A stretch of DNA of 64,000 nucleotides from Chaenocephalus aceratus. Lineage: Eukaryota; Chordata; Actinopteri; Perciformes; Channichthyidae. A program made the position numbers and the translations under genes. The stretch is taken from contig JAMFTG010000255.1 in NCBI GenBank assembly GCA_023974075.1, positions 1 through 64,000 on the forward strand, in the 5' to 3' direction. Below, one piece after another: positions 50,755 to 61,320 of this stretch (position 1 is its first letter; each line of letters opens with the position of its first letter). The notes under the pieces were generated by a model. It worked only from the letters and a program-made list of their open reading frames with translations. It did not search any database and was not told where the DNA came from.

Positions 50755-53700
50755 CCACACACACACACCACACACACACACACACTCAATTAAATGCAAT
50801 AGCTTTCATAGCACGACCATAGTGACATATATTGCCAAAGCTCTGTGTTGCAACATCTATATACAAATACACACAAATAAACACATAAACAGTTATAAAC
50901 GAACTGCTCAGAATGTGGTGTGTCCGCTCAGCTTGATTCCCTCAGGCAGAGACGAGCTGCAGCTCTCTTCATGTTCCCAGAGTGGTATTTTTAGCTTTTA
51001 ATTTTGAAATATTTGAGGCCACACAAACACATCTGACAAACAAAGTGACACCAAATGTAACTGCTTGGCAGCCTTCTCGCCACACGTGATTTCTGTCATT
51101 TCTTTTGCGAGTGGGAGACAACGTTTTCCACCAATTGTGTGCGGCTTCCCGGCTCCTGCAATGCGGAGGCCGCACGGTACGAGGCTTCCCGGGCCTTGGC
51201 TATGGGTGTACAGCTGGATTGGATCTCATTCAGGAGATCACAAGAATTCCGCTGGCTTGTCTTGCAGGTGGGCGTGTTTAGTTGGCAGGTGGGCGTGTTT
51301 AGTTGGCAGGTGGGCGTGTTTAGTTGGCAGGTGGGCGTGTTTAGTTGGCAGGTGGGCGTGTTTAGTTGGCAGGTGGGCGTGTTTAGTTGGCAGGTGGGCG
51401 TGTTTAGTTGGCAGGTGGGCGTGTTTAGTCGTAAGGTGGGCGTGTTTAGTTGGCAGGTGGGCGTGTGTGTTTAGTTGGCAGGTGGGCGTGTTTAGTTGGC
51501 AGGTGGGCGTGTTTAGTGGCAGGTGGGCGTGTTTAGTTGGCATGTGGGCGTGTTTAGTTGGCAGGTGGGCGTGTTTAGTCGTAAGGTGGGCGTTTGTTAG
51601 TCGTAAGGTGGGCGTGTTTAGTCGGCAGGTGGGCGTGTTTAGTGGCAGGTGGGCGTGTTTAGTCGGCAGGTGGGCGTGTTTAGTTGGCATGTGGGCGTGT
51701 TTAGTTGGCAGGTGGGCGTGTTTAGTCGTAAGGTGGGCGTGTTTAGTCGTAAGGTGGGCGTGTTTAGTGGCAGGTGGGCGTGTTTAGTTGGCAGGTGGGC
51801 GTGTTTGTTTAGTTTGGCAGGTGGGCGTGTTTAGTTGGCAGGTGGGCGTGTTTAGTGTAAGGTGGGCGTGTTTAGTTGGCAGGTGGGCGTGTTTAGTTGG
51901 CAGGTGGGCGTGTTTAGTGGTAAGGTGGGCGTGTTTAGTTGGCAGGTGGGCGTGTTTAGTCGTAAGGTGCCGTTGGAGGTGCGATGGTTTCATAGAATTG
52001 TTACTTAACACTTCACCACAAATCACGCACTGTGGTCTGGGCTCATTCTCTGTCCCACTGCAGCTGAATCCAGATGTAATGTAACCCTGGTTGTATTTCC
52101 GAACTGGTTTGTGTCTCTTTGTTATGGACTCACTTGCGCTGCTGCTGATGGAGTCACTCGCAGCTACGTTAGCAGCGTTAGCAGCGTTAGCAGCGTTAGC
52201 AGCGTTAGCACTGGGCGGCGTTGTGGCTGCGCATATCACTGTTGCGTTGCAGGTGGAGCCTGCGCTTGCGCTCGCTTGACTGTCCTCCTCCTCATTCACT
52301 TGTTCCCTTTCGCGGGTAATGTTCTCCTCTGTACCCTCTCTTCCGTATACCTCCGTTTGAGCCACGTTTTTAGCATAATTCAGATTTCTTTCATAGCTTG
52401 CTTGCAACGTTCTAATCTTTCGCGGGTAGTATGGTAGTCATAGCAACGCCAAAAATAAATAAAAACATTTGTTTTCGTTTCTAATCTAAAAACAACAATA
52501 GCCTATTACAGGGGTCGGCAACCTTTTTGATATGAAGTGCCATTTAAAAAAGAAAATTGTTATCAGCGTGCTCAATAAGATCGAGAATTATCAACGGGGA
52601 GCTTGACGCTTGTCAACTATCAGCAGGAGGGCGGGGGAGCCTCGCTGCGGGGAAGCAACTTACATGATGCCGAATTTAACAAACACCTTTAAATAATTGT
52701 TTTAAACGGCATAATAATAATAAGGACGATCGTCCGTTCTGTGATTCTCCAGGCACACAGTTATGATATTACGCAAAAACTGCGGCATTTGTACAGAACC
52801 TTGTGGGTACTGCAAATAGTGAAGTGCTTTCCTCCGTGGGGAGACGATCAGCACCACGGAGGAAAGCGGCAGAAAGTCACCTGGAGTTAAGGGAACGGGG
52901 CTGCGTTGCGTGCATGCTTCCTTCGGCAGGTAACGGGGAGACGTTACCTGCCGAAGGAATAATAATAAAAAATAAAATAAACATTTAAATAAATATTTTT
53001 AATATTTCAGATTCCTTCGCGTACCACCTAGTGGGAGCTCGCGTACCACCAGTGGTACGTGATAAAATAATACCTCAACCACAGGTTGAGAACCACTGTT
53101 CTAATGAACAACTACCACCTCCATCCTCTGTGTCTGCAGAGAGAAGCTGATCCACACTTACACTTCCTCACACCTGCTCTGATCCTCTGCTCTCCACCGT
53201 GCTCCAGCCTGGAGAGGACACATGTGAGAAACAGAACAGCGTATTGTTAGAATAAAGTATTTATCAATGTCCATCATAATAATGAATCCTCTGTGTCCGA
53301 AGGGAGCAGGAGGAAGCATGCTCATTGGTCCCCTACTTACTGCTGATCAGTGATTATCCTTTAATTTGTATTGAACTCAGTCTCCAAGCAGTGTGGTTTA
53401 TATCTGCACATGTGTTGAGTGTTCCCCTCCCCTCCCCCCACTCACATGAGGCCAGTGCTATACTGCTAAGCTAGTGGGCCAGCCAGTGGGCATACTGATG
53501 GTGGAATAGTGGGAGTAAAGATGTACACGAACAATGAGAGTAGATTCAGTTGTTTTGTGTTTCATGCTTTTCACCAAGGCTCATTTGAGTGGTTATTGTC
53601 TTAATGTAGTGTTGTTTTGTGTTATATTGTGTAAAATATAATGTACCCACACGCATGTGGTTTATTTGGCACAGTTCATTTTAAGGTCAGCCACCTCATG

Positions 53701-56700
53701 GCTGGATCTCATCTCTGAGAGTCCATTGGGTTAATGAGTGAGAGGTCCTTTTGGTCTTCAGGCCACATGTTCAGGTCATTTGACCCCATGAGGTCAGGAG
53801 TCATTCTGTTAGACCACTATCTTGTGAAAGACAAATCATTGTTCTTTTGTCACATTTTGAATTACATAACATTTCATTTTGCTAAATCAATTTATCTATA
53901 AATGTTGTAGTTGGAGTTTGGTGTTTGCTAACATTTTTAGGAACGACATGGTCCTACACTTGGGTCAAATGACATGGACTGTGATCTGATTGGAGTGCTC
54001 TGCAGGTTTACTATTGTTCTACCAAGCAGTGGGATCTTTAAGTACAGGGAGGGTTCTTTCATAGTGTGTGAGATCTGCAATGCTGGAAACATGTGGGTGT
54101 TGAAAAAACTTAGCTTGGGTAAATATGTCACAATGGATGAAACGATTATTAGAGGGAGTTTTTGTAATATCATTAGTAGACATTAATGGTGTTGTTCAGA
54201 TGGCAGTTAACTGCTGACACCAATAGTATGATTAGAAAGAGACAGAGTGGAACGGGTTGGATTTATTTAACCTCAGTGTGCTAGAATTTCTATAGGTAAT
54301 GCGTCCCGAGACCTGGACTCTCTCTCTCTGCCTGTCAGACGGCTAAGATCCCGATCCACTGAGCAAACAAAGGCCTATCCCAACCAGGAGACTGCTGCTT
54401 CTCAATAGACCAGACAGAGAACCAGAGCTGAACCAACAACAACAATAACAACTGCATCCAGAACTATCTCCACCTGTGGCATCCAGAACCAAACAGCTTG
54501 CTGACAGGCAGAGATCTGCTCTCATCAGGCATGAAGTTCCAAGCTGAGCCACCAGATGGGCACAAGAGCAAAGTGTGGGACACGAGAGCAGAATGCGCCC
54601 TCCATAAAGCCGCAGAGAGGACTGTGAAGGAGGAGATGAAAGGCAAGGCAGTGCAAGAACAGCGGCATGAGGGGGGCTGCAGATGTAGCTGGGCAGATGG
54701 CTGCCTCAAAGACTTACAGCGAATGGATTCAACAGCTGATGGATAAAGGGGGAGGAGTCAGAATCAGAGGAGATGTGGTGGCCGGGGTCGCGGCTTGAGA
54801 TAAACCAGAGGAGAGGGGAAGGGAATCAACGGGGAATGAGTGAGTTTACACAAACACACTTATTATTAGCGCACATTTAAAGAACTTCAATTGACTTGAT
54901 ACATAAGTGAAGATAAAAAGCCATACCCATGAATTAATCAATTGGTAAATTAAAATAGCAAGTGTGATTTGCATCAATCTTGATACAGGGTACTTATGAT
55001 ATGTAGTAGTTTGGATTCCTAAAGCTTTTAGTCTACCTTACCATCATGCAAGGGTGGGTTTTTACTATAAGTAATGTTTTTTCTTTGGACGGACTCCATA
55101 ATTTAATTGTTTTTACCATGTTCAATCTGAATTTTACTTTTAGAATAAAAACATCTATATTGATTCTGACTCTTCTTCATCCAACTCACAGGTTTATCAT
55201 TGCTTTGAGAAAAAAGATATTCATTTTCCCCTTTTAGAAGATATGGTCATTTGTTCTGGGAAAGTAATTTTCGAGCCTGAGATCTGAAAACAGGCTCGGG
55301 GCTGAACGGGTTAAAGACATGAAAAAGTCTAAAAAGGATAGAAAATCCACTCTGCTTCTTCCGACTCATGCACTTGAGAGAAGAAGAGGAAGAAGAACAA
55401 TTCAATCACATGTCACGGTGGTGCAGGTGGAAAAGTCTGGATCGTCCCTCTGGGAATCTAAAATGTCAAACAGAATCTCATCTCAACACGTTTAGCAGTT
55501 GGTGAGATATCTCAGTCAGAACCAAATCCATAAACGGACCATCATTATCCTCCCTAGAGCCAGGAAGCCAGTGGTTCTGATGTTTGGACTGAACGGCTGT
55601 TCCCATGTAATAAGACTTCAAGGTGAACTCACTGCAGTGAGCATAATCAAGGGAAATGAGACGTCCTTCATGATGGAAGACCAGAGATGAAAGAGATTAC
55701 ATTAGAAACATATGAAGAACCTGCTATCTTTGTGTCCATACCTGAGAGTGTCCAGTCTCCAGAGTGGATCCTCCAGTCCAGCAGACAGCAGCTTCTCTCC
55801 TGAGGCTCCTGGATGATTGTAGCTCAGGTCCAGCTCTCTCAGATGGGAGGGGTTGGATCTCAGAGCTGAAGCCAGAGAAACACAGCCTTCCTCTGAGACC
55901 AGACAGCCTGACAGACTGGAACCAGGGAATACAGTCAACTCAGTGCTTTAAAAAGTCACGTCAGCAGGAAAATCATACAGAGGTGGACCATCTTCATCAA
56001 CATGAACAAAAAGCTGGATGAAAATAATTGAACTGCTAGAAAATAAAAAGCTGAACTCTGACCTGAGAGTCTCCAGTTCACAGAGAGGACTCTCCAGTCC
56101 AGCAGACAGCAGCTTCACTCCTGAATCCTGCAGGTCGTTGTTACTCAGGTCCAGATCTCTCAGACTGGAGGACTGGGAGCTGAGGACTGAGGACAGAGCT
56201 GCACAGCTTCTCTCTGACAGCTCACAGCCACTCAGCCTGGGGAAAGATCAGCAGTGAACACAAACAGTTTATTCTCATGTCTCAAACTGTTCCTAGTTAA
56301 TATAGATGTATCTCCACTTACAGAGCCTTCCTGGAGGCTTTGACCACTGGCAGCAGCCTCAGAAGAGCCTTCTCTGAAGCAGAGTATTTCTTCAGGTCAA
56401 ACACGTCCAGATCTTCTTTTGATGACAGCAAGATGAAGACCAGAGCTGACCATTGAGCAGGAGACAGATCCTCTGTGGAGAGACTTCCTGATCTCAGGGA
56501 CTGTTGGATCTGCTCCACTAGAGAACGATCATTCAGTTCATTCAGACAGTGGAACAGGTTGATGCTTTTCTCCGGAGACGGGTTCTTTCCTATCTTTCTC
56601 TTGATGTATTTCACTGTTTTCTGGTTGATCTCTGCACTACTTCCTTTCTGCGTCACCAGGACTTGTAAGCGTTCCTGATTGGTCTGCAGTGAAAGACCAA

Positions 56701-59700
56701 GGAGGAAGCGGAGGAACAAGTCCAGGTGTCCGTTTGGACTCTGTAAGGCCTGGTCCACAGCACTCTGGTAGAGATGTGTTAGTTCAGGTTTGGGTCTGAA
56801 GAGTTTAAGCAGCCAGGAGGTTGTTGGTTCTTCTGACAGCAGGTTGACTCCAGAGTTGATGAAGGTCAGATGGACATGAAGAGCAGCCAGAAACTCCTGA
56901 ACGCTCAGATGGACGAAGCAGAACACTGTGTCCTTGTACATTCCTCTCTCCTCTTTAAAGACCTGTGTGAACACTCCTGAGTACACTGAGGCTGCTTTGA
57001 TATCGATGCCACACTCTGTCAGGTCGGACTCGTAGAAGATCAGGTTGCCTTTCTGCAGCTGCTCAAAAGCCAGTTTCCCCAGAGCCTCCATCATCTTCAT
57101 CCTGCTCTCTGGACTCCTGTGTGGATCTGTCACAGCTCCTCCATCATACTTGACGTTCACTTTGGACTGAATCACCAGGAATCGGATGTACATCTCAGTC
57201 AGGGTCTTGGGCAGCTCTCCTCCCTCAGTTTTCAACATGTCCTCCAGAACTGAAGCAGAGATCCAGCAGAAGACTGGGATGTGGCACATGATGTGGAGGC
57301 TTCGTGAGCTCTTGATGTGGGAGATGATGGTGCCGGCCTTCTCCTGATCTGTGAATCTCTTCCTGAAGTACTCCTCCCTTCTGTGGGTCAGTGAACCCTC
57401 GGACCTCTGTCACCATGTGCACACACTCAGGAGGGATCTGATTGGCTGCTGCAGGTCGTGTGGTTATCCAGAAGCGAGCAGAGGGAAGCAGCTTCCCCCT
57501 GATGATGTTTGCCAGCAGCCGATCCACTGAGGTGGACTCTGTGATATCAGTCAGGATCTCAGCGTTGAGGATGTTCAGAGGAAGTCGACTCTCATCCAGA
57601 CCGTCAAAGATGAACACGACCGGGAACTGATCGAATCTGCAGATTCCTGCGTCTCTGGTTTCAGGGAAGAAAGTGATGAACGAGTTCCACCAAGCTGTAC
57701 TTGTTCTGTCTCACCACGTTCAGCTCTCTGAAGGTGAATGGAAATATGAACTGGATGTCCTGGTGGGCTTTGCCTTCAGCCCAGTCCAGAGTGAACTTCT
57801 GTGTTAAGACTGTTTTCCCAATGCCAGCCACGCCCTTTGTCAGCACTGCTCTGATTGGTTTACCTCTTTCAGTTGAGCCTTTAAAGAGGTCTTCTTGTCT
57901 GATGGCTGTTTCTGGTCTGTCTGGTTTACTGGATGCTTGTTCGATCTGTCTGATCTCATGTTCCTTGTTGACCTCTGTGGTGTCTCCCCTGGTGATGTAG
58001 ATCTCCGTGTAGATTTTATGTAGGGAATACGATTTTTCCATAAATGTGACATTTTCAATTTTTTCTTTCAGGTTTGATTTGAGTTCACCTTGGCACTTCG
58101 TGAGAATATCTGAATGAATAAGAAAGACATTTACACGAAAGACACATCAAAAGATTTTCCTTCTAATTGGACCCATTTCTGACAAAATAGCAGGTTATTT
58201 TCCTCATATCAAGTCACTGGATCTTGTTGCATATTTATCCGTACATTGTCCAGTATAAGTTCCACCCCACAGAGAACCATCAGTTCTCCCACAGAGAACC
58301 ATGGCCCTAAACCTGACTGACTCTTATTCCTGCTGCTACCAGCAGACCCCAACACCCACTGAGGGTGTGGACACAGCTCTCTCTCCAGCTATACAGGAAG
58401 TGGATGGCTCTTACTGTGTTGCAGTATACTCCTGCAGTAGCCTACCATCTACAGACACCCTGGGGGGTCCCAGTAATAACCCGTCCCTTCCTCACCAAGT
58501 CATGTAGGACGGCAAATAATACCCCCTTCCACCTGTAGGCGGCTGGGCCATTAGTAATGACTAGGACAGTCCCATTCAACATCCTGAGACTGAGTCAGCA
58601 GCTAACCTACACTGTGGGAAACAGCCGGGGTTTATCCATGACTCCTCCTCCTGAGAGATCTGACAGTTCGGCAGGACGAACCTCATTCCAAACAGAAATG
58701 GCCGTTTCCTGGGAAAACGTTAGCACTCAAGGACTCACTGATGACTTTCTGGTCATTCCTCTGAGCCATCCCCTCCCCAACGCTGGCTTTTAGCGTCACC
58801 CACTTGTATTACATATCTCCAATGTCCCACCAGGATGAACTCGTTAATATAGCATTGGTGGTTCAGTGGTAGAATTCTCACCCGGATGCCCGGTTAGATT
58901 CCCAGCCAATGCAGCAGAGTGTTTAAGTGGCGCAGTCTGCAGGAATTTGTGTTGGGAACCGAAGGGTCGCCGGTTGGAGTCCCGATCGGACCAAAATAAT
59001 ACGGAGTGTAGACTGGTTCCTGGAGAGGTGCCAGTTCACCTCCTGCCCTTGAGCAAGGCACAGAACCCCCAACTGCTCCCTGGCGCTGGACAGACTGGCC
59101 GCCTGTTTTTGCTCAGGCCTCTCTCACCCGTCCTGTGCATGTGTGTGTATCGTACTGTGTGTTACCACGACCGAGTGAACAACTGAGCTGAATTTCCCCT
59201 TTGGGATGAAACAAAGCGTCTTCTCCTTCTTAATAGCATCGGCTGCTAATCATAATGACGTTGGATAGTGTCAGTGCGGTCGGACTCTCAAGCACGGCAG
59301 TTCTTTTCCTAAGTCCTGATGAATCTTCCTATCATTAACCCCAACATGTTTCACAGAGGTTAAGGAATTGTGGTTAGGAAGAGACGAAAGGCGATATATT
59401 TTGGACAATTTTACCGAAAGCCAAACTTCCTAACCCAGGAAAGGTCATTGGCTTCCTAAGATGCTGATCTATAAAGGTTTGACTACCCCTCACCTGGAAC
59501 CTCTCTGCTTTCAGGGTACCTCAGCCCCAACACCATGTGGAGGTGATGGTTCTCTGAGGGGTATATCAGGAGTGAAAAATAAAAAAAGTTATATAGATAT
59601 ATTTAGTAAACTCTTTTTTAAAGACCTACCTTCAGGGTCTGATGGGAATTTTGATAATTCCTCTACAAGATCATTCCTCGGGATCTCTTTCAAAACTTCT

Positions 59701-59912
59701 ATGGTCACTTAATGGTGTGTATGCCGTAGTACAGAAACATCAGATCCACTGTGTCCATCCGGTCTGCTGCTTTTCTCGAGTCGACTCTTTGGGATTCCTG
59801 GGAATTTTAGGACCTTCTTCTCCAGGCACCACTTGAACTTTTTTAAGTCCTTTTCCTCCAAATCTTCTAAAGTTGTTAATAGGACTTCTCTAGGTGTCTC
59901 CATCTTTTCTCC
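49589..59912 (-). CDS. fish NLR gene: PYD-FISNA-NACHT-LRR-B30.2 (NLRP12/NLRC3-like)
   Basis: Six coding exons on the minus strand: 59630-59903 (PYD), 56322-58109 (FISNA-NACHT), 56063-56236 and 55742-55915 (LRRs), 53162-53208 (linker), 49777-50368 (B30.2). Every intron is GT-AG and all phases agree, which strongly supports the model. Corrected for five single-base indels the product would be about 1,015 residues. Cytosolic NLRs of this fish-expanded family sense microbial or danger signals: PYD recruits ASC, NACHT binds ATP and oligomerises, and LRR plus B30.2 recognise ligand. Indels: an extra A in 59771-59774, a missing G near 59708, an extra T in 57670-57672, an extra G in 57376-57378, and a missing G at 50298-50299. 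As given, the gene cannot produce a full-length product. Whether this is error or decay is open. Confidence 0.9.
49777..50368 (-). CDS. NLR last exon: PRY-SPRY (B30.2) domain with poly-Ser insert
   Basis: Encodes [22 protein letters not shown], then after a missing base [40 protein letters not shown], then [19 protein letters not shown] and the end [18 protein letters not shown]. These are the PRY and SPRY signatures. A (TCC)n expansion at 49949-50012 inserts over 20 serines in the loop between the NDQSWSL strand and [10 protein letters not shown], where related proteins have only a few residues. The frame breaks once at 50298-50299 (a CC where CCC is expected on the plus strand). Confidence 0.92.
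50530..50790 (+). repeat. (CA)n compound microsatellite
   Basis: CA runs broken by CACCACA and by a unique stretch at 50656-50720. Inside the hAT. Confidence 0.9.
51065..51258 (-). pseudogene. hAT transposase, segment following the heptad array
   Basis: The minus strand resumes [11 protein letters not shown], then after frame changes [46 protein letters not shown]. This matches the region after the BED finger in ZBED5-type transposases (KPVEFF, EASYLVAELIAKSKKPHT). Frames shift at least twice and the catalytic core is absent. Confidence 0.75.
51259..51951 (-). repeat. 21-bp array amplifying the end of a BED zinc finger
   Basis: About 33 copies. On the minus strand each unit reads HLPTKHA or HLTTKHA, i.e. 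the last zinc-ligand part (H-L-x-x-K-H) of the finger. Most units are 21 bp and keep the frame. Several 20-bp units (GTTTAGTGGCAGG) shift it, giving LNTPTCQ. Both edges join transposase coding sequence. Confidence 0.93.
51952..52407 (-). CDS. hAT transposase N-terminus with BED finger
   Basis: Open frame on the minus strand that runs from about 52407 into the repeat array. An acidic N-terminus is followed by an (Ala-Asn-Ala) tract from GCGTTA repeats, a Ser-rich linker, then [47 protein letters not shown]. The C-x2-C...H-x4-H pattern and the KYNxxYxxxGF lead are those of ZBED5/SCAND3-like proteins. No frame damage in this part. Confidence 0.85.
52829..52962. other. two adjacent perfect hairpins
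   Basis: Hairpin 1 has arms GCTTTCCTCCGTGG and CCACGGAGGAAAGC. Hairpin 2 (about 52918-52958) has arms CCTTCGGCAGGTAACG and CGTTACCTGCCGAAGG. Both loops contain GGGGAGACG. They lie near the hAT right end, downstream of a second element end (CAGGGGTCGGCAACC at 52510) whose partner was not found. Confidence 0.8.
53162..53208 (-). CDS. NLR 47-bp linker exon
   Basis: Between CTCTCCAG and GTAAGT. Joined to LRR exon 2 it reads [18 protein letters not shown], equivalent to the VEHGGE-x-R-x-KPG-x-KY linker before B30.2 in fish NLRs. It converts phase 2 to phase 1 exactly as needed by the last exon, which is strong support for such a short exon. Confidence 0.85.
53214..54965 (+). other. NLR intron, no recognised feature
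   Basis: Between the linker exon and repeat X. Frames of up to 82 codons (for example 53974-54186 and 54498-54746) show no domain I recognise and no conserved splice context on either strand. Confidence 0.4.
54966..55314 (+). repeat. interspersed repeat X, uninterrupted copy
   Basis: Reference copy of the family that is split at 29.4/35.4 kb and inverted at 17.5 kb. It ends GAACGGGTTAA. It lies in an NLR intron. Confidence 0.8.
55742..55915 (-). CDS. NLR LRR exon 2
   Basis: 174 bp like its neighbour, acceptor TTCCAG, donor CTCAG|GTATGG. Encodes [20 protein letters not shown], then [20 protein letters not shown]. Intact. Confidence 0.92.
56063..56236 (-). CDS. NLR LRR exon 1
   Basis: 174 bp (58 codons), phase 2 to phase 2, the standard LRR-pair module of NLRs. 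Encodes [20 protein letters not shown], then [19 protein letters not shown], then [16 protein letters not shown]. No frame damage. Confidence 0.93.
56322..58109 (-). CDS. NLR exon 2: FISNA and NACHT domains
   Basis: 1,788 bp, the usual size of the single NACHT exon in fish NLRs. The FISNA part includes [20 protein letters not shown]. The NACHT part has the Walker [21 protein letters not shown], the FxFTFRELN block, Walker [11 protein letters not shown] and sensor [14 protein letters not shown]. The NACHT-associated winged-helix part follows with [17 protein letters not shown]. Two one-base insertions break the frame (57670-57672 after VHHF, and 57376-57378 after TDPQK). On both sides the sequence is well conserved. 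Confidence 0.93.
58852..58914 (+). tRNA. tRNA-Gly-like sequence, anticodon arm deleted (pseudogene)
   Basis: GCATTGGTGGTTCAGTGGTA, then GAATTCTC, and the T-arm/acceptor end GGTTAGATTCCC-GCCAATGCA match eukaryotic tRNA-Gly. It includes the A box TGGTTCAGTGG and a weakened B box GGTTAGATTCC. Only 63 bases remain of about 71 because the anticodon stem-loop is largely missing. It cannot form a functional tRNA. Confidence 0.75.
58926..59218 (+). repeat. fish tRNA-derived SINE
   Basis: Begins GTGGCGCAGTCTGC...GAAGGGTCGCCGGTTGGAGT, a degenerate A/B-box pair. It continues with CCCTTGAGCAAGGCACAGAA then CCCCCAACTGCTCCC and ends GAATTTCCCCTTTGGGATGA. These blocks are typical of a common fish SINE. It sits in the NLR intron between the PYD and NACHT exons. 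59230-59450 resembles the GGGTTG transposon family loosely. Confidence 0.75.
59630..59903 (-). CDS. NLR exon 1 coding: PYRIN domain
   Basis: Starts at ATG 59901-59903 after an acceptor CTGCAG and nine 5' UTR bases, so an upstream untranslated exon exists but was not found. It encodes [20 protein letters not shown], then [20 protein letters not shown], and in shifted frames MDTVDLMF, then [11 protein letters not shown]. This is the six-helix PYD of fish NLRs. The frame shifts +1 at the AAAA and back at a missing G, so two indels cancel in phase but not in sequence. Donor GAAG|GTAGGT. Confidence 0.85.
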
Positions 59913-60451
59913 CTGCAGAGCAAAGATACCAAGAAAGAAATATTTATCTTACAGAACAATATGTTGTTGTATTGTATTTTGGTACTTTTGAAAACCATAA
60001 CAGGCCAAAAAACGCAATATTTTAGAATAGCCTTTAAAACCCCCACATTTTGCCATGTCACTGCTTATTCTGTTGTCTTAATTGTTTTGATTGTTTTTGT
60101 TGTTTTTGTTGTTTTGTTTTACCCTTTTTACTCTGTAGCACTTTGAGTTTTGTTTATGCAAATGAAAAGTGCATTTGTAAATAAAATGTATTATTATAAC
60201 AGGCCTTCAGGATCCAAAGAACAGCTGCCATGTGACTTTGGATGGCTTTGATTCAGATGTGGAGTTAGTAAATGCCCTAATCGGTTCTAAACTTGTTTTA
60301 ATACCTTAGACTTCAAGAAAGACATTCAGGAAGTCAATCCTAAACTTGAAGACAGTCAGCACAGTCAATTCTGTCTTTTTCTTTCATGTCTTGGTAACCT
60401 GACTTTAAAGAGCAGAAACCGGTCTCAGTCAGATCATAAAGTGGTCGAGCA

Positions 60452-61259
60452 CGTGTTTTTCAAAGTGGGGGCCCCGACCCCCCGCGGGGGCCGCCAGGGG
60501 CGCCAGGGGGTCACGCAAAGTTTGAGGAAAAGGGGAACTTTCTTATTTTTTTTAAAGTGTTTTTTTGTTTGTAATTACTGCATATCTATCAATATATGTG
60601 TCCTTTGATGCCAATCTTTTAATATTTTCTATTTATAACATTTTTTTTTAAATCACCCGACCGCCTTCAAGCCAATCAGAATCGAGCTGCCGCTACTGAG
60701 AGTGAAACTGAGTATCTGCTCAGCTTTTGGAGCAAGTGAGAGCGAGTGAAACATTTCGCTCTGCAGCTGGATGAGAGCACGGATTGTAGCCAATATTGTT
60801 TGTTTATATATATGAATATAAATATGTTTATTGTTAATATTACTGTTGAATATTATATATAATATTTATTAAGGCATAAGTAGCTTTTCAAAAATGATAA
60901 AAATAAATGTTAATTGTTCATATTACTGTTCAAGATTATATAATATTATAAAGACAGAAATCACTTTAAAAATGCTTTAAAATATGTTTACTGTTGAATA
61001 TTGTGCTAAGAATTTTTATAACAGAAGACACAATAAATGTAATGAATGAGAAACAAAAGATAAATACACATTTTTTTTAGAAGAATAACTGATTATTAAT
61101 TATTAGTATAAATATATATTAGAAAATTAATTGTCATAATGTCATATTTTCCATCATAATGTACTCATCATTTTTTTAAAAAATTGCAACAGGGGGGTCC
61201 CCGCCTGAGAATAATTGCTATATGGGAGTCCTTGGCATGGCAACGTGTGGGAACCCCTG
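60452..61259 (+). mobile_element. decayed hAT with a DESTD relic
   Basis: Flanked by GTCGAGCA (60444-60451) and GTCTAGCA (61260-61267), 7 of 8 identical. Termini CGTGTTTTTCAAAGTG and GTGGGAACCCCTG are weakly inverted. At 60749-60793 one frame reads KHFALQLDESTDCSQ, the first catalytic-Asp block of ZBED5/SCAND3-type hAT transposases. The rest has decayed to AT-rich sequence. Confidence 0.75.
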
Positions 61260-61320
61260 GTCTAGCAGACTGATTGGTGAGTCACGGCTAAACCTGGAAC
61301 CCCTGCTCATCAGACAGTTA

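Larger units (their letters stand above)
50473..53098 (-). mobile_element. ZBED5-like hAT in the last NLR intron
   Basis: Inverted ends CAGTGGCTCTCAACCT and AGGTTGAGAACCACTG, with 8-bp duplications TTCTGATG (50465-50472) and TTCTAATG (53099-53106) that differ once. Its 2.6 kb make up nearly all of the intron 50369-53161. It carries a minus-strand transposase N-terminus with a BED finger, a 21-bp array inside the coding part, a CA microsatellite (50530-50790) and two hairpins. Confidence 0.9.

Noticed and set aside
54498..54746. Possible gene in the NLR intron
   Set aside because: An 82-codon frame with charged residues but no recognised family and no supporting splice or start signals.
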